From: Dendrocalamus latiflorus
Taxonomy: Eukaryota > Streptophyta > Magnoliopsida > Poales > Poaceae
DNA length: 64,000 nt
NCBI GenBank assembly: GCA_017311315.1
Contig: CM029654.1
Location: forward strand, 3,151,637 to 3,215,636
Direction of reading: 5' to 3'
Shown here piece after piece: positions 56,600 through 64,000 of this stretch. Position numbers and translations under genes: made by a program. The notes under the pieces were generated by a model that saw only the letters and a list, made by a program, of their open reading frames with translations, ran no database searches and was not told the DNA's origin. Numbering within the stretch: position 1 is the first letter of the stretch; the number at the start of each line of letters is the position of its first letter.

Positions 56600-59500
56600 T
56601 GCCATGAAACACCCTGAAAAATTCAAAATTTTGGAATTTTCTTGAAACTCTTTTGAATTTGGATTTAATTCCCTTTTTGGCAAAAACCCCCGAAAATCCG
56701 CTTTCCTTTTCTGCCATTTTCGCTTCCTTCTCGCTCTGGCGCTCCCGCTCGCGCGCGCCACCCCACCGCCTCAGCTTCACCCGCCGCACGCTTCGTCATC
56801 TCTCACGTGAGATATTTCAGCACCACTCCCAGTTCATCCTCATCCCTTTGGGTGGGCGGCCCCACCAGTCATCCTCTCGCCCCTGCCCCTTTCTTGCCCC
56901 GCGCGCCACCGCCTTGCGCTTGTCCTCCTGCACCGCAGCTTCCCCTCTCTCGATTCTTCCCTCTGTGAACGCCCAAGTCAAAGTATCGTACATTTTGGCA
57001 GAGTAGCAGAGCCACCTATTCCTTTATCCTCTGAGCGGTAGCAGAGACCGCCCCATTCCCCTTCCCTTGCCCTAGAAGCGCAATCCCGCACCGCCTTCCT
57101 GCGGCCACCGGCTTCCGTCGCCTCTACGGCCCACTCTCCACCGCTTCAAGCTTCTTGGCATCCCCCTAAACCCCACCGAACGGCTAATTTGAGCTCAAGT
57201 CCACCGGGTCGCCGCCGATTGCTTCCCCTGAGCCCGGTAAGCACTCTCTGCAATCCCCTTCAATTCTTAATAAAAATCCAATTGCCTTCGCCCTTAGCAT
57301 CCCCGTGGCTTGTTGATATCACCACCGAGCTCGCCTTAGCCCGAGCGAAGCTCGAGAGCTCGGGCGGTGTAAGCCCTTGCCGGCGGTAAGGACCTCCCCG
57401 TGGACAGCCCCCTAGGGAGTTCCCCGACCTAAACCACTACTACCCTAACGATCCTGACATCCCCTAGATGGATGAATGGCTTCCAATTTGGCTGGAGAGC
57501 CATCGGAGTCCCTAGGCGCCGCCGTATGAGCCGTCATCTCCTCGGGCGCCGCCTGCCGTCTCTGCCCATCCCCAACCTCCCTAAAACCCTAAAATGGGTT
57601 TCCAAACCTAAGCCGCTCCTCTTTGTGCCACCCTTTTCTCCGGAGAAACCCCACCGGCGTCGCCCCGTCGGAGTTGTCGCTCCCCTGTTTTCCGGCCGGG
57701 AGAAGGAGCTAGAGGTAGAAGATGACTGGAGAGGGGCGACGTGGCCCGATATCAGCCCTCGGCACCATTGGGGCCGATCCATCCAAGCGTCCGCTCGCGC
57801 GCATCTGGGCCGCCGGCGCTGGGCACGCGTCACCCATCGGGTGGACGTGGGCGCGCCTGCGCTGGGCTTCGCCCGCACGTGCGCGTGGGCCGCGGCTTGC
57901 TCGGCCGAGCACGGAGACTGGGCCGCCGGCCGATTTTTCCCGCGCGAGCGCAAAAGGCTGGGCCGCACTGTTGATCGGGCTGAGCCATTTACTGTTCAAC
58001 ACTGTTCACACCGATATTAAAAATACCGAAAAATCCATAAAAATCCCAAAAATACCAAGATACACTATTTTGACTAGTTTAATATCCCAAATTCAAATTT
58101 GGTACCTATTCTTCCAAATTTAAATTCTAAAAATTTAAATTTCACCATTTCACAAACTTAACTCTTTAAATTCCATTTCCACTGTTCCACCCAGTTCAAA
58201 TGTTATAAATTCAAAGCTTATAAATTTAAATGTCATTAATTCAAGTTTAACCCTTACATCATATTCATCTCCCAGTAAATTTAAACCCTCCCATGATTCA
58301 AATTTAAATCCTGATACAACCTCAAATTTATCCAAGTCAAAAATCGATCATCTCTTTCCAAATATTCATCCTTTATTCCCAAACGTTTCTCCAACACATA
58401 TCACCCTTCGATTGTCTTGAACCTATTCTCGCCTGGTTAGTTAACTAAGCCCTACTAAACTCTGACCACCAACCCAGCCATTTCTTTTTATGTTATTTCT
58501 TGTTTTTAATTGCATTTTGTTCCCAGCTTGCATCTCGCAAAGTAGGAACCTGTTGGACTTCGTTTTATACGCTAGTGATCGGACCAAGCGGGTTGGTCAA
58601 CTGAAGGGTACCAAAGGCATTTGAAGATAATCAAGAAGATCAAAAGCAGCCGAAAGAAGGCAAGTCACATGTTTTTGATCATATTGAATCCCATGAGATT
58701 TACATTATTTACTTATGTATTTTCATTATTGATAGTTGTGAAATGGTAGTTTACGTAAAATGAAATGTTTAGAATGACATGCTATTTAGATAAGTCCTAC
58801 CACTGATAAAAGCCCTGTTTACTTTGATGGCCACATTCACCTTGACAACCTTAGTAATTATTGAAGTATTGTATGAATGTATGTACCATCATCTCATTCA
58901 ACATTACACACTACTAAGTGACTTTGGCCGTGGGCCAGTAGGTTTGAAAAAACCCGGAGAGGGTGGGGTGGTATGGGACACTGTACCCTAGGCCGGTGAT
59001 GCCGCTGTGTAGAGTGGGGTAAGGGTGTTGCGCGAAACCGTGCGGCGGATTTCGCCCATCGCTTTACCCTTCAACATGTACACTATTAAGGTTTGAGCCA
59101 TGGGCTAGTAGATTTGGAAAAAAACCCGATCTAGGGTGAGCGTGCCCTAGAGCGGAGGTGCCGGTGTGCACAGTTAGGGTAAAGGTGTTGTGGGAGACCG
59201 TGTGGCGGTTTTCGCCCACCGCTTTACCCTAGAGTGGAGGTTGCGGACCTCAGGAAAAATATAAGGGCAAGAACCTTGTGCTAAGTAAAAGACACAGTGA
59301 TCGCCCAACCACAAGTGTTGATACGTCAACCCTGGTCTAGTAGCTGCTCAAATTCGATTGAACCTCTACAGACGCAGTTTGGAGGCACCGTGCGAGTCCA
59401 TACGGAAGGGGCTAAGCAGGGCCATATGGAAGTTGGTTATTTTATTTGAACAATCTGACCGATCAATCTGAACCTCGATCATGTGTTATATGAGCCGCAC

Positions 59501-60550
59501 AATAGTAGGCTAAGGTAAATCAGGAGTTGCCTGAGCTTACTGGGAGGCCTACTAGGTAGAGGCTATATAAAGAATTGAGCAGCGAAAAGCCTTGTTTTCT
59601 TAATATCAGACGTGGAATTAAGAAATCTTGTGGGTAAAGTAGGGCAGCTCTGCAGAGTGAAATAAATGGTATTCGAATACGCCGTGCTTCCGGTTAATGA
59701 AGCTGTGTTAACTGGGTGATTCCAGCAACGAGGCATAAGTAGTGTTTCTGGTATTGTTAATTTGAGTAATGATGAGACTTTATCCAATAACAGAAAACCC
59801 CCTGATCTTAAGGAACAATTGTTTTGAAAGTTTTATTTGTTTGCAAATAAAATTGCATCCACCTCTTAATAAAACACTATACTCCCTTCCCTTGAGAATC
59901 CTGGCATATAGTTATATATTATTTTCCACATGTGATTTGCTGAGTACGGGGTTGGAGTACTCAGGCTTGCAAAATTTCTCCCACAGATACCAGAAGAAAA
60001 GAAGATGCTGCAAGTGTTCGTGTTAGGGTTACGTCTACACTCAAGTGTTCATGTGGAGTTTTCTTCGGCTCTTTTGTATGTAAGTTAAGTTTCGGGCTCG
60101 GACGCCCGTATTGTTACTAAAGTTGACCATTAGGTCTTATTTCAATGAAATTAACCTCTTTTAATTATTCGTGAGCAGGCTTGATACACTGTTAAGCCGC
60201 AACGGAACTCCTGGGCTGTTGCAGTTGGTAAGATGTCCCTGTTCCCAAAAATTGGGAGCGTTACATGCCACGTCAATCGCGATGCCGGCGGTGACGAGCA
60301 TCAATTTGGGGAGAGCAGCGGCAGCGGCGGGTACTGCGTGGGGCAGCGCTTGATGTCCCACGGCTGCGTCTTTATGTGGTGCTTGGTCGCCTTCTTCTGA
60401 GGCTAGATCGATCGTGAATGCCTGTTGAAGGCATGGCTCCATCAATGGATGAAAAATGACGCACCGTAACGCTATAGCGCTCCTAGGCGCGCAGTTTCGC
60501 ATATGGAAAATATCATCGCCGTCTATTTTGTCACTAGATTCTTTCAACAA
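56522..60550 (-). pseudogene. Unrecognised minus-strand ORF split by a solo LTR
   Basis: Upstream of the LTR the minus strand is open from 60550 down to the insertion at 60265 (contains AFTIDLASEEGDQAPHKDAA, LPKLMLVTAGIAIDVA). On the far side it continues at 56604 as PQVKDEEELVAAVVVKVAAAPATAD and stops with TGA at 56524-56522. When the LTR and one copy of the 5-bp duplication are disregarded, the two parts are in the same frame. The composition (Ala-rich, acidic/lysine C-terminus) gives no family match. It may be a real exon killed by the insertion or a coincidence: the joined frame is about 120 codons, and a start is uncertain (ATG at 60550 or 60442). Confidence 0.35.
56605..60265 (+). mobile_element. 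Solo LTR, 3.66 kb, of a Ty3/gypsy-type element
   Basis: The sequence starts TGAAACACCC and ends GAGCGTTACA and is flanked by a perfect 5-bp duplication TGCCA (56600-56604, 60266-60270). There is no coding domain, primer site or purine tract inside, so it is one LTR left after recombination between two. The left end (AATTCAAAATTTTGGAA, then GGCAAAAACCCCCGAAAATCCG) and the right part (TGTGATTTGCTGAGTACGG) resemble the long LTRs of grass gypsy elements. The lineage was not confirmed. A GC-rich stretch (56700-57990) gives long chance frames. Two partly repeated blocks (CTTTACCCT with ACCGTG words) lie at 58915-59110 and 59110-59235. Confidence 0.85.
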
Positions 60551-60699
60551 GGGTGTGAAATGACCATTTTGGCCTCACCTATTTCTCTGCCATCTTCTTA
60601 TTTTTCTTCAACTCCGATAGGAGGCGTGTGCAGCCACTGGCATCCTTAATTACTCTGATAGCTCACTTAATCACGACTTAGTTTGAACGTAACAAGTGC

Positions 60700-61591
60700 T
60701 GATAGCTCATTTAATTACTCTAGCTCTCTTCATGGCATGATGCTAATATTTTTGAATATGTTTTTTTTTGAAAATATTGTAGCTCATGCATAAGTCCTTT
60801 GTAGCATGTGACTTGATGTTTGCGAATATGTTTTGTAACTTGTCGAAGTCCATGTTGTTTCCCCTCTTTGAGGCATGATGCTAATATTTGATATGTGTCT
60901 CTCAAATGATTGTAGCTCATACAAATATCGTTGCTACATGTGACCTAAGTTTCAAAAGGCAATTTGAATTTGGTTTAAGTCCATGTCGTCTTCTTGGTGA
61001 TGTGATTCCAAATGATACTTACGGATATGTTCCATGATCTATTGGGAGTCACATTTTAACCTTAAATGAATATCTCTATAATTTGCAAAGCTTTTGTGCA
61101 AAGTGGCTGAGAAATATGCATTATCTTCTAATCTCTAGAGTTTGTCCTCAAGGTGGCGGTCTGACCGGCTTTGTATATGCGATCAGACCGGCCTAATTAA
61201 TTTCACTCAGGCCAAAGGTAGTCAGACCGTAGAGTGGTCTGACTGGAGTATACACGATAGTCTAACCGGCCAGACCGGTCTGATCGGCAGACACCTCGGT
61301 AAAAAGATACCGTGTATTTGTGGTTTGTTTTCATGTGTTCAATTTACTTTCAAGTAATTAAATTCATTGCTTATCATCCTAAGATTGTAATCCTTTGACA
61401 TAGACTTAGCTTGTTGGTGCACTTAGGTGAACCTAGTTGATTTAGATTTTGTTTGTGCTAAAACCAATTTAATTTAAGCTTCTGCATTATATTATTGGTT
61501 TTAGTCAAATATCTTAAATAGATTCAATTAGAGAAGAGATTTTTATAAATGACTACTCACCCCCTCTAGTCGGCCTCCTCAATCTAACACC
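60700..61591 (+). repeat. LTR fragment, probable Ty1/copia type
   Basis: The right end (CTACTCACCCCCTCTAGTCGG, then CCTCCTCAATCTAACA to 61591) matches the usual end of long grass retrotransposon LTRs. Upstream, 61150-61300 has repeated CAGACCGG and GGTCTGA words, including the palindrome-like GGCCAGACCGGTCTGAT. 60720-60960 contains two related TGTAGCTCAT blocks. The left boundary is unknown and no interior follows. Confidence 0.5.
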
Positions 61592-63502
61592 GGTGCTCCA
61601 CTCGCCCTGTTGCCGCCTCAGCTGGCGGCTGCAGCCAGTGCGCCTGTGGCCTTGCCTATCGCCCCACACGCCACCTGTGCCGGCTTTAGAGAGAGATCAG
61701 AGGGAGCCATCGCTGGTGAGTGGCGAGCCGCTGAGAGCGATTGGGAGGGGGAGGTAGGGGCGACATCGACGAATAAGAGAATTAGGGATTGAAATTGGAT
61801 CACGGCCGATCGGGTTTGGGGGCACCATAGCAACGCAATGTAGCAATGGCATCATGTCGTACCGAGGTGTTTGTTATCGTATCTTTCTTTTCTTTTCATC
61901 TATGGACATTCAAATATGTGTTGGATTTTAAAACTATTATGGTTATCAACTTTACTTGTGTTATATATATATGCATTTGTTCGTGCTTATTGGTTATACT
62001 TATTCTTGCGGTTCGCCACTGCCTAGCGGCTAGAGCAGGGGTCATGCTTGAGAGAGAGAGGATGAGGAGAAAGAGGAAAGGAGAGAGGGAGGAAGACACG
62101 TGCGAAAGTTGCCATTTCAGAAATTTTCCCTCGCCTCAATGGATGTTGACAGATGCAACTAACCCTCAATAGCGATAGCGCTTTCCTTAATTTCGTGTGT
62201 TTATGGTGGTATTTGTTATGAAAGTAATCCCCTAAGTGGTGCGGTTAGGCCATGGACCCGCACAGTTTGTTTCTTGGACTTCAATTTGGAGATGTGAGCG
62301 TATACCAAAAGGAGTATAAACTATAAATATAAGGAACAGGCTTTTATTGTAAACTCATGAATTAAGATTAATAAAGAACATCGTTGGTTGCCCTCTCTCA
62401 TCTCTTGTATCAACTATTCATCTACTTTTGCATTGTTTGATTGTGTGATTGTTCTCGCTTTCTAGTCGTATTGATTGCCTTTTGGATCAGCATCAGCATC
62501 GACTGTTCTACAGGCTATGGTATGTTATCAAATCGACCTTCTAGTTAGCGAGCTCTTTCTTAGATCATTTGCACGAATATATAGTTGCGTTCGTTTCGTT
62601 CATCCTGCGAGTTCAATTGTCAGCTATGCGGACTATTTTTCGCTATGCTATTATTCATCGTGCGAACTATTCAATTGTCACCTATTGATGGTCAGCACAA
62701 ATCCAAAAAGAAAAAAGAAGCGGAGGAAGTATCGTCGTCAACCAGCTCCATCGGCTGAACCACCAGTCACTGCTGCTGCCCCGATGTGTGATAGGTGTGC
62801 AAAATAAATGGGTAAAACCATGCATGAGAAAAAATGGCACTCGATAAAGAAAAAGGATAAGAAAAAAAGATAAGACTTATTCTACATGCACGCTTCCCAA
62901 TAACGTGTATTTTACATGTATGAATTTTTTTTTGCCAGAATCACCATAGATATTGTGGATTCTAATTAAAGTTAAACTATATCAACTGCTGGGTGTTACC
63001 TATCATACAATAAAAGTTTGTGATGGTTGATTACATCAACTAAAAAGAGAAATATTGTAGAAATTCTCTAAAAAATATCTAGCCCTTAATTTAGTGGACC
63101 CTAATTATATTTAGCAATCCATAACCACTAGATGTTACCTAATAAATAAGAATAATTGCTAAAAATTCTTACAAAAAAGCATCTAGCTCTTAATTAAGTG
63201 GACCCTTCTTATAGTTAACAAATCATAACCAATGTTTTTCTTAATCTACAGAAGTGTGCATGTAGTTGATTTGCACCATGATATGCAAGCACGTATAGTT
63301 GGGGAACTTTTGTATGAAATTAAGACGTAAGATATTAGAGATAGAATTGAACTCAAATGATCCACACATATACATGAACTTACCTACAATATCCATTATA
63401 ATTTACATTATTTTAATTTCTTAATATGGATACAACTATTGTCTCTATTATTGATGTCTATTAAAAATTACAAAGAACAAGTATTTCCTCCCAAAAAGTA
63501 CC
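61592..63502. other. Repeat-rich spacer
   Basis: No gene is supported. 62280-62480 looks like the end of another LTR (TATAAATATAAGGAACAG, then an R-like AATTAAGATTAATAAAGAAC). A degenerate direct repeat with a 112-bp offset (AAATTCT...ATCTAGC at 63061 and 63173) lies at 63061-63230. The short frames at 61610-61792 and 62475-62807 have no recognisable domain. Confidence 0.45.
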
Positions 63503-64000
63503 TGTCGTAGGGGTGGCCCTCACCTAAACCCAGCAGGCCTGGTAGGAAGGTATAAGGCCCAGAATAGGCCACGTGTAATGACATAACTGCCCCCAGAGGG
63601 GATAACCAGATGTAAGGGTATAACTGTAAAAGCACTCCTCATGTATATATATATGATGACAAGCCATGGGGAGGACCCAGGCCATTACACTTATCTTCAT
63701 CACTCTCCACTACCATCTCTCTCTGTTTGGTCTGTAGCCACAACAGTTGGCGCCGTCCGTGGGGAGGACGAAGACAAGCCTGAAGACCGAAGAAAAAGAT
63801 GGCACCGAAAAAAGCTTCCTCAGCGGCGGCGAAGGGAAAGAAGGCGGCCGGGCCGGAGCGTCGTATGAGTACCAGAGCTTCGGCATCGGCAGCGGCGGAC
63901 GCGGGTGGCGATGCAGGCGCGGTGGCCGAAGACGTCGACGTTCGCGCGGCGACGACCAACCCCGTCACCGGCACCGCAACGACCAACCTCGTCACCGGCA
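63503..64000 (+). mobile_element. 5' end of an LTR retrotransposon (gypsy Tat/RIRE2-like primer site), cut by the window
   Basis: A short LTR (63503-63745, 243 bp) starts TGTCGTAGGG and ends GCCACAACA, with a TATATATATA box near 63645. It is followed by GTTGGCGCCGTCCGTGGGG (63746-63764), the primer-binding site style of grass Tat/RIRE2-type gypsy elements (TTGGCGCCGTCTGTGGG). The interior and 3' LTR lie beyond the window, so autonomy and target duplication cannot be judged. Confidence 0.75.
63799..64000 (+). CDS. N-terminus of the element's gag-like ORF (partial)
   Basis: An ATG 35 bp after the primer site opens a frame that stays open to the window end. It starts MAPKKASSAAAKGKKAAGPE, a basic Lys/Ala-rich N-terminus, followed by an Ala/Asp-rich stretch and repeats of ATTNPVTGT type. 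Such low-complexity starts are common in gypsy gag proteins, but no conserved gag domain is reached inside the window. Confidence 0.55.
   Translation, partial: MAPKKASSAAAKGKKAAGPERRMSTRASASAAADAGGDAGAVAEDVDVRAATTNPVTGTATTNLVTG

Noticed and set aside
57189..58123. Frames of 66-182 codons in the GC-rich part of the solo LTR
   Set aside because: They lie wholly inside an LTR and have no recognisable domain.
1..64000. tRNA or rRNA genes
   Set aside because: None recognised by eye; tRNA-like words seen were retrotransposon primer-binding sites.

Overview
The window is nuclear DNA of a grass (Poaceae). Genes have many short GT-AG introns, GC-rich first exons and AT-rich introns. The spaces between and inside genes are packed with plant transposons: Ty1/copia and Ty3/gypsy LTR elements, LTR elements too small to be autonomous, a hAT, a Mutator-like element and a Tourist-type MITE. 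I cannot name the species.

Three intact-looking genes can be reconstructed exon by exon. RIO1 atypical protein kinase (9870-16884, +, 12 exons, 583 aa) and a WD40-repeat protein (18267-29659, +, 20 exons, 892 aa) lie head to tail. A purple acid phosphatase (38610-47624, -, 11 exons, 612 aa) has a 5.5 kb first intron that holds a broken second copy of its own first exon. A YrdC/YciO-type gene (4360-8030, -) is a pseudogene with two in-frame stops, two lost splice donors and several transposon insertions. The last exons of an unrecognised minus-strand gene lie at 29935-30451, convergent with the WD40 gene.

Layout: 1-4.2 kb, 3' part of a decayed Ty1/copia element. 4.2-9.6 kb, YrdC pseudogene interrupted by a hAT remnant (4736-5455) and a small minus-strand LTR element (6098-7770), with a long-TIR Mutator-like element (8247-9564) at its 5' side. 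9.8-16.9 kb, RIO1, with a short LTR element in intron 6. 18.3-29.7 kb, WD40 gene with a Tourist MITE. 31.6-36.1 kb, a 4.5 kb array of a roughly 14-bp TGGTCG-containing unit with higher-order structure. 36.1-38.6 kb, repeat-derived spacer. 38.6-47.6 kb, phosphatase gene. 49.7-55.5 kb, a complete and very young Ty1/copia element with a string of hairpins in each LTR. 56.6-60.3 kb, a 3.7 kb solo LTR sitting inside an open reading frame. 60.7-63.5 kb, LTR fragments. 63.5-64 kb, the 5' LTR and gag start of another element that runs off the window.

The most unusual observations are the 14-bp array, the hairpin string in the young copia LTR, and the TGGTCG/TAGTCG vocabulary that the array, this LTR and several other repeats in the window share. 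All exon boundaries come from reading splice signals and reading-frame continuity by eye, without transcripts or database searches.
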